This document shows, piece after piece, positions 47,064 to 56,708 of a DNA stretch of 64,000 nt (position 1 is its first letter; each line of letters begins with the position of its first letter). A program made the position numbers and the translations under genes. Origin of the DNA: Blattabacterium cuenoti (GTDB lineage: Bacteria; Bacteroidota; Bacteroidia; Flavobacteriales; Blattabacteriaceae); contig NZ_CP059215.1 in assembly GCF_014252295.1 (NCBI RefSeq), positions 1-64,000 of the forward strand, read 5' to 3'. The notes under the pieces are model-generated. The model was given only the letters and a program-made list of their open reading frames with translations, did no database searches and had not been told where the DNA came from.

Positions 47064-47861
47064 GTGGATTTTCATTCATTTTTTTTAAAAACCAATGAAA
47101 AAAAAAAAAGTACTCTTTTTAGAGACGCATTCGGAAATTTACATTTTATAAAACGTTTTTTAATTTTCACTTTTGGTTGCATTTCCTATAATCGTTATAA
47201 TGGATTTAATCAACTACAATTAAAGGGGACAGAATATATTAAAGATCTACCTGATAAAAAAGTTCTATTTGTCTCTAATCATCAAACTTATTTTGCAGAT
47301 GTATTCGCTATGTTTCATGTTTTTTGTAGTGTAAAAAATGGATTTGTAAATAGCATAAAAAACCCAATTTATCTTCTAAACCCAAAAGTTAATTTGTATT
47401 ATGTGGCGGCTAAAGAAACTATGAATAAGGGGTTTTTAACAAAATTATTTATTTATTCTGGAGGTATCACTGTAAAAAGAGCATGGAAAAAAGGAGAAAA
47501 CAAAGTAAGTCAGTCAGAGAATATATCTGAAATAACTCGTATGGGAATAGCTATTAATGATGGATGGCTAATTACCTTTCCACAAGGTACGACTCAAGAA
47601 TTTGCACCAGGACGAAGAGGAATTGTTCATGTAATTAGAAAATATAATCCTATCGTTGTACCTATTGTAATAGATGGATTTCAAAAGGCTTATGACAAAA
47701 AAGGAATTCGAATTAAAAAAAAAGGGATATTACAGAAAATGAAATTTAAAAAACCTATTCAATTAGATATAAAAAAAGATTCTACTGAAAACATTATGGA
47801 AAAAATTATGGATGCTATAGAACAATCTCCTAAATATTATAGAAAAAAAATTCATAAATAA
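47064..47861 (+). CDS. 1-acyl-glycerol-3-phosphate acyltransferase-like protein
   Basis: This PlsC-family enzyme adds the second acyl chain in phospholipid synthesis. The 265-residue protein has SNHQTYFADV with H73 and D79. Spacing is one residue longer than the classic HX4D, which I regard as a Bacteroidota variant. It also has the phosphate-binding block FPQGTTQEFAPGRRG, where FPEGTR is usual. It starts with a GTG at 47064, two bases after the ccsBA stop. A lipid A or ornithine-lipid acyltransferase is a less likely alternative. Confidence 0.85.
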   Translation: MDFHSFFLKTNEKKKSTLFRDAFGNLHFIKRFLIFTFGCISYNRYNGFNQLQLKGTEYIKDLPDKKVLFVSNHQTYFADVFAMFHVFCSVKNGFVNSIKNPIYLLNPKVNLYYVAAKETMNKGFLTKLFIYSGGITVKRAWKKGENKVSQSENISEITRMGIAINDGWLITFPQGTTQEFAPGRRGIVHVIRKYNPIVVPIVIDGFQKAYDKKGIRIKKKGILQKMKFKKPIQLDIKKDSTENIMEKIMDAIEQSPKYYRKKIHK

Positions 47862-47874
47862 TAATGTATTGATT

Positions 47875-50574
47875 ATGAAATACAAATTGATAAAAGACAC
47901 TTTTCTCAGTTTTTTTCAAAAAAAGGAGCATAAAATTATTCCTTCTTTTCCTATTTATTCAAATAATGATCCTACTCTTTTTTTTATCAATGCAGGAATG
48001 AATCCTTTTAAAGATTATTTTTTAGGTCACATGAAACCGGATTATTCTAGAATAGTAAACGTTCAAAAATGTCTTAGAGTAACTGGAAAACACAATGATT
48101 TGGAAAACGTAGGATATGATAATTACCATCATACTATGTTCGAGATGTTAGGAAATTGGTCTTTCGGAGATTATTCCAGAAAAGAAGCCATAGAATGGGC
48201 TTGGGAATTATTAATTGATGTTTATAATATTCCAGAAGAAAATATTTACGTATCTATTTTTATTGGAGACAAAAAGGAAGGATTATTTATGGATGACGAA
48301 ACTTTCAAATGTTGGAAAAATTTAATAAAAAAAGATAATATTCTTTTCTTTGGAAAAGAAGAAAATTTTTGGGAAATGGGATTAACAGGTCCTTGCGGAC
48401 CTTGTTCAGAAATTCATATAGATTTACGTAATGAAAAAGAAAAAAAATTTTTACCAGGAAAAAATCTTGTTAATAAGAATCATCCAAGAGTCATAGAAAT
48501 TTGGAATCTTGTTTTTATAGAGTTTTTACGTAAATCAGATGGTATTTTAGAGAAACTTTCAAAAAAACATGTTGATACAGGGATGGGATTAGAAAGGTTA
48601 TGTACAGTATTGCAAGGAAAATTTTCTAGTTATGAAACTGATATTTTTTATCCAATTATTCAAACCATTAAAGAATTTTTGGGAAAAATTTATAAAGAAG
48701 ATTTTCATCAAAAAGTGTCTATACACATAATAGCAGATCATTTAAGATCTATTGTTTTTTCCATTTCCGATGGAATATTACCATCAAATAATGGAGCTGG
48801 CTATGTTATCAGAAGAATTATTAGAAGATCTATAATTTATGCAAATCGTTTTTTGTATCAAAAAGGACCTTTTATTTATCAATTTGTAGATTTTTTAGTA
48901 AACAATATGGAAAATGATTTTCCAGAATTGGAAAATAAAGAAGAACACATAAAAAATGTAATTTTGGAGGAAGAATTATCTTTTTTAAGAGTTATTGAAC
49001 AAGGGAATCAAAAAATTCAACATATCATAGAAAAAACTAAACAAAAAAATGAAATCATTGTTGATGGAAAAACTATTTTTCAATTATATGACACTTATGG
49101 TTTCCCTATGAGATTATCAAAAATATTAATTGAAAAAAATAACATGTCAATTGATGAAAAAGCATTTCATGAAAAACTGTTAGAACAAAGAAATAGATCC
49201 AAAAAAGGATATATAAAAAAAAAAGATTGGATAAAAGTACATGATCATCAATTTATTAACGGAAATATTAGTCTTGTAGGATTCATAGGATATGATACAA
49301 TAAAATGTGAAATTTTAATTGTAAAATACAGGAAAGTAGAAAATATACTAGAAAAAACTCATTATTATGAGTTAGTTTTTTCAAAAACTCCTTTTTATCC
49401 GGAAGGAGGAGGACAGTTAGGAGATAATGGAATCATAAAAAATGAAAATGATGAAATTCATATTTTCAATACTAAAAAAGAAAATTCCATTATTATACAT
49501 TATACTAAAAAATTGCCTTCGAATGTTTCTTCTCATTTTCATGCTATAGTTAATCAAAATAGAAGATCAGAAATTGAGAAAAATCATACTTCTACTCATT
49601 TACTGCACTTTTCTTTGAAAGATGTATTAGGAAATCATATACAGCAAAAAGGTTCTTATGTAGGAGATGAATATTTACGATTTGATTTTTCTCATTATAA
49701 AAAGATAAGTCTTGAAGAATTGCATAGAATAGAAAATATGGTACAAAAATTAATTTTTTCTGATCTTCCTTTAGAGGAAAGAAATTTTTCATCCTTGCAA
49801 GAAGCTAGGAAAAATAGATCTATTAGTGATACATTCGAAAATAAATATAAGAAAGGAGTTAGAGTTATAACTTTTGGTGATTCATCTGAATTATGTATTG
49901 GTACACATGTAAGACACACTGGACTAATTCAAATTTTCAAGATAATATCAGAAACGTCTGTATCGTATGGAATACGAAGAATTAAAGCAATAACTTCGAA
50001 AAAAGCAATACAATACTTAAAATCAATTCATGATCAATATCAATCTCTAAAAGAGATGATGAAATATCCTGAATCTCCTTTAAAAAATTTTATTGATTTA
50101 CAAAAGCATAATAAAGAATTAAAAAAAGAAATATCAAAAATACGGTTACAGCAAGTGAATAGAATCAAAAAAGAATATTCTCTAAAAATTATTCAATTAT
50201 CTTCAATTAACTATTTATATGATATCGACCTTTTTCAAGAAAAAGAATTAGATATGAATCTTGTTAAGAAAATAGTTTTAGATTTAAGATGTGAAATATC
50301 TAATTTATTTATGATTGTTGGGTTTCTAAGGGGGGGGAAGCCAGTTGTATTTATATCTATTTCAGATTCTGTAATTAAAAGTCAAAATATTCATGCTCAT
50401 AAAATCATATGTAGGATTGCATCTTATATACATGGTAAATATTGGGGAAATTCTTTTTTTGCAGCGGCTATAGGAACTAAAAAAGATGGATTGAATTTAA
50501 TTTTGAAAGATGCAAAAAACATAAAAAATCAAATAAACTTTGATAGATATTTAAAATGTTTAAATTTGGAATAA
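47875..50574 (+). CDS. alaS: Alanyl-tRNA synthetase
   Basis: AlaRS charges tRNA-Ala and edits mischarged Ser and Gly. I start at ATG 47875 (899 residues); a TTG at 47869 is only two codons upstream. The class II core shows NAGMNPFKDYFLG and the ATP-site block GPCGPCSEIH. The editing domain has HTSTHLLHFSL and CIGTHVRHTG, which holds the zinc-binding Cys and His. The C-terminal oligomerisation domain is present. An eight-G run (50330-50337) lies in the C-terminal coding region, unusual in so AT-rich a genome. Confidence 0.97.
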   Translation: MKYKLIKDTFLSFFQKKEHKIIPSFPIYSNNDPTLFFINAGMNPFKDYFLGHMKPDYSRIVNVQKCLRVTGKHNDLENVGYDNYHHTMFEMLGNWSFGDYSRKEAIEWAWELLIDVYNIPEENIYVSIFIGDKKEGLFMDDETFKCWKNLIKKDNILFFGKEENFWEMGLTGPCGPCSEIHIDLRNEKEKKFLPGKNLVNKNHPRVIEIWNLVFIEFLRKSDGILEKLSKKHVDTGMGLERLCTVLQGKFSSYETDIFYPIIQTIKEFLGKIYKEDFHQKVSIHIIADHLRSIVFSISDGILPSNNGAGYVIRRIIRRSIIYANRFLYQKGPFIYQFVDFLVNNMENDFPELENKEEHIKNVILEEELSFLRVIEQGNQKIQHIIEKTKQKNEIIVDGKTIFQLYDTYGFPMRLSKILIEKNNMSIDEKAFHEKLLEQRNRSKKGYIKKKDWIKVHDHQFINGNISLVGFIGYDTIKCEILIVKYRKVENILEKTHYYELVFSKTPFYPEGGGQLGDNGIIKNENDEIHIFNTKKENSIIIHYTKKLPSNVSSHFHAIVNQNRRSEIEKNHTSTHLLHFSLKDVLGNHIQQKGSYVGDEYLRFDFSHYKKISLEELHRIENMVQKLIFSDLPLEERNFSSLQEARKNRSISDTFENKYKKGVRVITFGDSSELCIGTHVRHTGLIQIFKIISETSVSYGIRRIKAITSKKAIQYLKSIHDQYQSLKEMMKYPESPLKNFIDLQKHNKELKKEISKIRLQQVNRIKKEYSLKIIQLSSINYLYDIDLFQEKELDMNLVKKIVLDLRCEISNLFMIVGFLRGGKPVVFISISDSVIKSQNIHAHKIICRIASYIHGKYWGNSFFAAAIGTKKDGLNLILKDAKNIKNQINFDRYLKCLNLE

Positions 50575-50583
50575 AAATAGTAT

Positions 50584-53376
50584 ATGAGTGAATCTATGAG
50601 TGATAGATATTCTTTTCTAAATTCCATTCATCTAAAAAATTTAGAATATCTATATAATAAGTATAAAAAAAATCCTAATTCAATAGAAAAAAGTTGGAGA
50701 GATTTTTTTCATGGATTTGATTTTGGAGAAAAAAACTATAAAACAGTTTTTTCATCAAAATCAAATAGTCAAGAAAGTTATAAAAAATCATTTCAATCAT
50801 TTCATTTAAAAAATGATAATAATCTTATTAACCAGGAATTTTTAGTATATAATTTGATTAATGCTTACAGAAAAAGAGGTCATTTTTTTACTCATACAAA
50901 CCCTATACGAGAAAGAAGAAAACATTTTCCTTCTTTGGATTTAGAAAATTTTTCCTTATCAGATAAAGAACTAGATATGTCTTTTGAAGCTGGAAAATTG
51001 ATAGGAATTGGAAAAAATTCATTAAGAAATATAATCAAATATCTTAAAAATATTTATTGTGGGTCAATAGGAATAGAGTACATGTATATTTCAGATCCTA
51101 CAAAAATTCAATGGATTGAACAATGGTTTCAAAAAGAAAAACTGCAATTTTCTGCAGAAGAAAAAAAGTTTTTTTTGAAAAAATTAAATGCAGCAGTTGC
51201 ATTCGAAAACTTCATTCATACGAAATTTGTAGGTAAAAAAAGGTTTTCTATAGAAGGACATGAATCTATATTGCCTGGATTAGAAGAAATGGTAAAGTAT
51301 GCATCCAGAAAATATTTGACAGAAGATTTTATAATTGGTATGTCACATAGAGGTCGTTTAAATCTTCTTTCTAATTTTTTTCAAAAAAATTATTCTCAAA
51401 TATTTAGTGAATTTCAAGAAAAAGAATACAAAGAAAAAACTTTTTCTGGGGATGTAAAATATCATCTTGGATTTTCCACAATCAGAAAAGATTATAAAGA
51501 AAAATATATTAAACTGAATTTAGTACCTAATCCTTCACATTTAGAATCTGTAGACGCTATTGTGGAAGGAATTACACGTGCAAAAATAGATATCATTTAT
51601 AATCAAAACAGTAATTCAGAGAAAATTATCCCTATTTTAATTCATGGAGATGCAGCATTAGCAGGTCAGGGTATTGTTTATGAAGTTATTCAACTATCTA
51701 GATTAAAAGGATACAAAACTGGAGGTACAATTCATATCATACTTAATAATCAAATAGGTTTCACTACAAATTACACTGAAGGACGTTCTAGTATTTATTG
51801 CAGTGATGTGGCAAAAGTTATACTTTCTCCAGTATTACATGTTAATGCAGATGATGTAGAGTCTGTCATACGAGCTATTCATTTTTCTGTAGATTTCAGG
51901 ATGAAATATCATGAAGATGTTTTTATAGATTTGCTTGGATATAGGAAATATGGACATAATGAAGGAGATGAACCTAGATTCACTCAACCTTCTTTATACA
52001 AAGCTATTTCTAAACATACAAATTCTTATAACTTGTATAAAGAAAAATTAAAAAGAGAAGGAGTTGTTAGTAATGATGATATAATAAATATGGAAAAAGA
52101 ATATGAAAACATTCTGAATATAGGATATAATAAAGCAAAGAACATAAAGTGGAATGTTTTGAATTCTTTTTTAGAAGAAGAATGGAAAAATGTTCCTATA
52201 GTATCTAATCATAAAGATATTTTTCATACAGTAGATACTAGAATTTCAATGAAAAGAATTATAGATATATCCAATAAAATTTTTTCTCTTCCCAATCATA
52301 AAAAATTTTTTAGAAAAACGGAATCTATTTTTCAACAAAGATTAGAAATGATTAGTAATCAATTAGTGGATTGGAGTATGGCGGAATTGCTTGCTTATGC
52401 TACACTTTTGGATGAAGGATTTCATATTCGTTTATCGGGAGAAGATGTAGCTAGAGGAACATTTTCTCAACGTCATGCAATTGTCAAAACAGAAGAAGAA
52501 GAAGAAATTATTCTTTTGAATAACATACGAAGAGAACAAGGAAAAATACAAATTTTTAATTCCCCTCTTTCAGAATACGGAGTATTAGGTTTTGATTATG
52601 GATACGCTATGTATTCTCCTCATGTTTTAACTTTATGGGAAGCTCAATTTGGAGATTTTGGAAATGGAGGACAAATTATAATAGATCAATATATCTCCTC
52701 CGGAGAAAACAAATGGAAAATTAAAAATGGAATTGTCTTATTGCTTCCTCATGGATATGAAGGACAAGGTCCAGAACATTCTTCTGCGCGCGTAGAACGT
52801 TATTTGCAACTTTGTGCTAACAACAATTTATTTGTGGTAAATTGTACTACTCCATCTAATTTTTATCATCTTCTAAGAAGACAAATGAAATTAAAATATC
52901 GTAAACCTCTTATAGTTTTTACTCCAAAAAGTTTACTTAGAAATTCCAAATGCTTATCTCAAATAAAAGATCTTTCTGAAGGAAAATTTGTTGAAATATT
53001 AGACGATCCTTCTGTGCAAGATACCAATCAAATAACTAAATTAATTTTTTGTTCTGGAAAAATATATTATGAATTGCTCAAAAAAAAAGAATCTATAAAA
53101 AATGAAAATACAGCATTGATTCGAATCGAACAAATTTATCCATTAAAGATGGAAAGAATTAAAGAATTACTTGTTACGTACAAAAACAAAAAAGAAATTT
53201 TTTGGGTTCAAGAAGAACCGGAAAACATGGGATTATGGAGTTTTATTTTAAGAAAGATAGGAAATATAATATCGTTTAATTTAATCTCTCCGTCTGAAAG
53301 TTCTAGTCCATCTACAGGGTCTTATCCAGATTTTTTAAAAATTCAGAATAAAATATTGGAAAAAGCTTTTTTTTGA
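50584..53376 (+). CDS. sucA: 2-oxoglutarate dehydrogenase E1 component
   Basis: SucA decarboxylates 2-oxoglutarate with thiamine diphosphate and passes the succinyl group to the SucB lipoyl domain. The 930-residue protein has the N-terminal SWRDFFHGF segment, the ThDP-binding region around HGDAALAGQG and IGFTTN, and GHNEGDEPRFTQP. The C-terminal transketolase half contains GHGYEGQGPEHSSAR-like sequence (HGYEGQGPEHSSAR). It begins nine bases after alaS and is followed 29 bp later by sucB. Confidence 0.97.
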   Translation: MSESMSDRYSFLNSIHLKNLEYLYNKYKKNPNSIEKSWRDFFHGFDFGEKNYKTVFSSKSNSQESYKKSFQSFHLKNDNNLINQEFLVYNLINAYRKRGHFFTHTNPIRERRKHFPSLDLENFSLSDKELDMSFEAGKLIGIGKNSLRNIIKYLKNIYCGSIGIEYMYISDPTKIQWIEQWFQKEKLQFSAEEKKFFLKKLNAAVAFENFIHTKFVGKKRFSIEGHESILPGLEEMVKYASRKYLTEDFIIGMSHRGRLNLLSNFFQKNYSQIFSEFQEKEYKEKTFSGDVKYHLGFSTIRKDYKEKYIKLNLVPNPSHLESVDAIVEGITRAKIDIIYNQNSNSEKIIPILIHGDAALAGQGIVYEVIQLSRLKGYKTGGTIHIILNNQIGFTTNYTEGRSSIYCSDVAKVILSPVLHVNADDVESVIRAIHFSVDFRMKYHEDVFIDLLGYRKYGHNEGDEPRFTQPSLYKAISKHTNSYNLYKEKLKREGVVSNDDIINMEKEYENILNIGYNKAKNIKWNVLNSFLEEEWKNVPIVSNHKDIFHTVDTRISMKRIIDISNKIFSLPNHKKFFRKTESIFQQRLEMISNQLVDWSMAELLAYATLLDEGFHIRLSGEDVARGTFSQRHAIVKTEEEEEIILLNNIRREQGKIQIFNSPLSEYGVLGFDYGYAMYSPHVLTLWEAQFGDFGNGGQIIIDQYISSGENKWKIKNGIVLLLPHGYEGQGPEHSSARVERYLQLCANNNLFVVNCTTPSNFYHLLRRQMKLKYRKPLIVFTPKSLLRNSKCLSQIKDLSEGKFVEILDDPSVQDTNQITKLIFCSGKIYYELLKKKESIKNENTALIRIEQIYPLKMERIKELLVTYKNKKEIFWVQEEPENMGLWSFILRKIGNIISFNLISPSESSSPSTGSYPDFLKIQNKILEKAFF

Positions 53377-53405
53377 TTTTATAATATTTAAAAAAATTTA
53401 TATTT

Positions 53406-54599
53406 ATGATAATAAAAGTAAAAGTGCCTTCTCCAGGAGAATCAATTACAGAAGTAGAAGTCTCCACATGGTTTGTGAAAAATGGAGATTATGTTGATAA
53501 AGGTAAAACAATAGCAGAAATAGATTCAGATAAAGCTACTTTAGAAATTTCCGCAGAAGAAAATGGAGTAATTACTTTAATGGTAAAAAAAGGAGAAAGA
53601 ATAAGAGTTGGAGATGTTTTATGCCTTATTGACACTTCTAAAAGTTCTAAAAATCAAGAATGCGCAGAAAAAATTCCTAAAAAAGAAAAAGAGTTGTATT
53701 TAGAAAACATAAAAATTCTTTCTCCAGCTTCAAAAAAAATTTTAAAAGAAAAAAATATTCCTATAGAATATGTAAAAGGAACAGGAAAGGATGGTAGGAT
53801 CACAAAAGCAGATTGTATTCTTTTTCAAGAAGAAAAAAACTCTTTTTCAGAACCTCTTTCAGTACCTAGATCCAAGAAAATAACACCTCTTTCTTCTTTG
53901 AGAAGAAAAATTTCTGAAAGATTAGTATCTATAAAAAATGAAACAGCTACACTGACTACATTCAATGAAGTTGATATGCAAGAAATTTTTATTATAAGGA
54001 AAAAGTACAAAAATGTTTTTCAAGAAAAACATGGAGTACACTTAGGATTTATGTCTTTTTTTATTCTTTCTTGTGTCAGATCTTTACAAAGGTATCCAGA
54101 TGTTAATGCTATGATTAGTGGAGAAAAAAAAATTAATTTTGAATATTGTGATATTAGTATTGCTATATCTGGTCCTAAAGGGTTAATGGTCCCTGTTATC
54201 AGGAATGCGGAAAATTTATCATTTCGTGAAATAGAACAGGAAATTAATAATTTATCAATACGTGTTCAAAACGGAACAATTTCTATAGATGAAATGACAG
54301 GTGGTACATTTACTATTACTAACGGAGGTGTTTTTGGATCTATGTTGTCTACTCCAATAATCAATCCACCACAAAGTGCTATATTAGGAATGCATAAAAT
54401 TATGGAAAGACCTGTATCTATTCATGGGTCTATTGAAATTCGTCCTATTATGTATTTAGCTTTATCCTATGATCATAGAATAATTGACGGACGGGAATCT
54501 GTTGGATTTTTAGTATCTGTTAAAGAACATATAGAAAATCCAATAAAATTTTTAATGGGAGGAAGTGAAAAAAATATTCCTAGTGTATTAGAATTGTAA
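53406..54599 (+). CDS. sucB: Dihydrolipoyl succinyltransferase (2-oxoglutarate dehydrogenase E2)
   Basis: SucB transfers succinyl from lipoamide to CoA. The 397-residue protein has a lipoyl domain with lysine K43 in EIDSDKATLE, a subunit-binding domain (about 105-140) and the catalytic domain ending SYDHRIIDGRE with H357 and D361. Immediate linkage to sucA fixes the substrate, and distinguishes it from the other E2 at 6122. Confidence 0.97.
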   Translation: MIIKVKVPSPGESITEVEVSTWFVKNGDYVDKGKTIAEIDSDKATLEISAEENGVITLMVKKGERIRVGDVLCLIDTSKSSKNQECAEKIPKKEKELYLENIKILSPASKKILKEKNIPIEYVKGTGKDGRITKADCILFQEEKNSFSEPLSVPRSKKITPLSSLRRKISERLVSIKNETATLTTFNEVDMQEIFIIRKKYKNVFQEKHGVHLGFMSFFILSCVRSLQRYPDVNAMISGEKKINFEYCDISIAISGPKGLMVPVIRNAENLSFREIEQEINNLSIRVQNGTISIDEMTGGTFTITNGGVFGSMLSTPIINPPQSAILGMHKIMERPVSIHGSIEIRPIMYLALSYDHRIIDGRESVGFLVSVKEHIENPIKFLMGGSEKNIPSVLEL

Positions 54600-54644
54600 A
54601 AATTCGTTTAGTTGATAAAATTTTTTTGTAGAAAAAATGAAATG

Positions 54645-55202
54645 TTATGATTTTCTAATATAAGGATTTTGTTTGTTTTTATTTCCTATATTTATTTTTT
54701 TCATTTGCATTTGTATAATCTGAATTTGATCATGTAGTAACCCATAAGTATCCGTTTTTTTTGCTTCCAACAATAAAATTTTAGCCATTTTTTTCTCTCC
54801 TCTTGATAAAGACGCTATTGCCAAGTTCAATTTGGCAATTGCTATGTTTTGTTTAAACTTTAGTCCAAAATGTAGAGATTTCTGCATATAACTCTCTGAT
54901 TTAAGTATATTCCTTTCAGAATATAAAATTCCATTCAAAAAATAATAATAAGCAATTTGATTCTTAGTAAGTTGTAACTTAGGGTTTTTTATATATCCCA
55001 AATATTTTTTTAATCCATTCATATCTTTTTTTCTTATTTTAAGAAATGCCAATAACAAAAATTCATTTCTGAAAATAAAAAAAACAGGTATAAAACTTAA
55101 TAAAGTAAAAAAAAACCCGAAAAGATAATTTCTCTGTAAAAAGAAAAAAATGGATACAAAAAAAGTTATTATGAATAATATTATTTTTGAATATTTACTC
55201 AT
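54645..55202 (-). CDS. Membrane-anchored TPR-like protein of unknown function
   Basis: I do not recognise a named family. The 185-residue protein has two N-terminal hydrophobic helices (about 5-50). A helical region with TPR-like periodicity follows (about 85-165), for example NQIAYYYFLNGILYSERN and NIAIAKLNLAIASLSRGE. The tail is Lys/Asn-rich. It is downstream of the esterase and LolD-type genes on the same strand, so may share their transcript. The conserved repeats favour a real gene, perhaps a scaffold at the inner membrane. Confidence 0.75.
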   Translation of the reverse strand: MSKYSKIILFIITFFVSIFFFLQRNYLFGFFFTLLSFIPVFFIFRNEFLLLAFLKIRKKDMNGLKKYLGYIKNPKLQLTKNQIAYYYFLNGILYSERNILKSESYMQKSLHFGLKFKQNIAIAKLNLAIASLSRGEKKMAKILLLEAKKTDTYGLLHDQIQIIQMQMKKINIGNKNKQNPYIRKS

Positions 55203-55208
55203 GATTTT

Positions 55209-55244
55209 GTTTATTATGGTTTATTATTATGGTTTATTATTTAG
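55209..55244. repeat. Short imperfect AT-rich direct repeats
   Basis: Three tandem copies of a GTTTATTATTATG-like unit (10-13 bp) occupy the gap after the esterase and its stop codon. They look like replication slippage in AT-rich sequence. No function is apparent. Confidence 0.6.
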
Positions 55245-55914
55245 AATAAATATGTTTTTTTTTAATCCAATTCATAAGATCTTGATAATTTAAACTGTTC
55301 AAAGTATGTCCCGATTCATATTCTTTATAATCGAAAGAAAGTATTTCATTATCCTTAAGAAACTTTAGTCCTTTTTTGGTCCAATTTAAAGGTATGATTG
55401 TGTCATATTTTCCATGAGATATAAAGAACTCCAAATTAGAATAATGATTTTTGTTTATTTTTTCAGGTAAAATATTTCTTTCTAAATAACCACTTAAAGC
55501 AATTACTTTTTTTATTTTATTAGGTCTTTTAAAAGCAATAGCATAACTTAAAATAGCACCTTGACTAAATCCACATAACCAAACTTGGTCTTCTTTTAAC
55601 TGATATTCTTGAATAGCTTCATCTATAAAAAAAGATATTTTTTCAATTGTTTTTTTAGCTTGTAAAACATCGATAAATTTTTTTTCATTTGAAAAATCAA
55701 TATCATACCAAGAATATTTGTCTGTTCCAAGAGAATAAATTCCTTGAATGCTAATTATGAAAAAGTTATTAGGAAGATCTTTTTTAAAAGAAAAAAGATC
55801 TTCCTCGTTACTTCCATATCCGTGAATCATCAAAAAAAGAATACTTTCATTTCCATTACCATTAATTGGTTTTTTTATAATATGTTTAATAGAAAGTTGA
55901 TTTTTTAAAAGCAT
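55237..55914 (-). CDS. Alpha/beta hydrolase (carboxylesterase/YpfH-like)
   Basis: This serine esterase has the nucleophile in CGFSQGAILSYA, the aspartate in HGKYDTIIP and the histidine in ESGHTLN. The 225-residue length and N-terminal HGYGSNEEDL match the phospholipase/carboxylesterase family. The natural substrate is unknown. A perfect 15-bp inverted repeat (55771-55805) lies inside the coding region. It starts eight bases after the LolD-type gene. Confidence 0.88.
   Translation of the reverse strand: MLLKNQLSIKHIIKKPINGNGNESILFLMIHGYGSNEEDLFSFKKDLPNNFFIISIQGIYSLGTDKYSWYDIDFSNEKKFIDVLQAKKTIEKISFFIDEAIQEYQLKEDQVWLCGFSQGAILSYAIAFKRPNKIKKVIALSGYLERNILPEKINKNHYSNLEFFISHGKYDTIIPLNWTKKGLKFLKDNEILSFDYKEYESGHTLNSLNYQDLMNWIKKKHIYSK
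55771..55805. repeat. Perfect 15-bp inverted repeat in the esterase gene
   Basis: AGGAAGATCTTTTTT (55771-55785) is exactly complementary to 55791-55805 with a five-base loop. It encodes part of the normal-looking EEDLFSFKKDLP segment, so it does not break the protein. Confidence 0.85.
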
Positions 55915-55922
55915 AAAATATT

Positions 55923-56597
55923 TTATTTTTTTATTTGATAGATTTTTCCATTTTCTATTTTTAGTTGTTCATCAGCTATGTCTGCTAATTGCATATTATG
56001 AGTAACAATTAAAAAAGTTTGTTTTAGTTTTTTTCTAAGGAAGAAAAAATTATGTAATTTATCTGCGTTTTTCTTATCTAAATTTCCAGAAGGTTCGTCT
56101 GCAAAAATAACTTTAGGATCATTAATTAAAGCTCTTGCTACAGATAACCTTTGTTTTTGTCCTCCAGATAGTTCTTCTGGCTTATAGTTTTCATATTTAG
56201 AAAGATTTAATTTGTTTAATAAATTTTTAGCTTTTTTTTTTACATTCTTTTTATTTTTTTTATTTATAAACCCCGGTAAACAAATATTTTCTAATGCAGT
56301 AAATTCAGGAAGAAGTTGAGGAGTTTGAAAAATAAAACCTATCGTTTGATTTCTTATAATAGAAAGTTCTTCATCTGAAATAGATAATACTTCTTTTCCA
56401 TTTATTTTTAAAACAGTTTTTAATTTTTTTTTTATAGTAGGTCTTTCCAAAGTTCCAAGTATATGTAACAAAGTACTTTTTCCAGCTCCAGATTCTCCCA
56501 AAATACAAACTATATTTCCTTCTTTTACAAAAAGATTCACTCCTTTGATTACTTCATCTTTTCCAAAAGATTTATAAATATTTTCAGCTTGAATCAT
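55923..56597 (-). CDS. lolD: LolD-type ABC transporter ATP-binding protein
   Basis: LolD powers release of lipoproteins from the inner membrane with LolC/E; related proteins serve MacB-type exporters. I start at ATG 56597 (224 residues, MIQAENIYKSF), which fits the family; an ATG at 56633 or TTG at 56639 would extend it by 12-14 residues. Walker A is GESGAGKST, signature ELSGGQKQR, Walker B VIFADEPSGNLD and H-loop VTHNMQ. The permease partner is not in the window. It may act with Lnt in lipoprotein sorting. Confidence 0.85.
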   Translation of the reverse strand: MIQAENIYKSFGKDEVIKGVNLFVKEGNIVCILGESGAGKSTLLHILGTLERPTIKKKLKTVLKINGKEVLSISDEELSIIRNQTIGFIFQTPQLLPEFTALENICLPGFINKKNKKNVKKKAKNLLNKLNLSKYENYKPEELSGGQKQRLSVARALINDPKVIFADEPSGNLDKKNADKLHNFFFLRKKLKQTFLIVTHNMQLADIADEQLKIENGKIYQIKK

Positions 56598-56708
56598 TTT
56601 TTGTAAATTTTTATTTTTTAATTCTTTCGACATATTCAAGTTAAATAAACATTATCAAAAATAAGCGAATTTTAGTTTAAATTTACTTGTAAATAAAATT
56701 ATTTTCTA

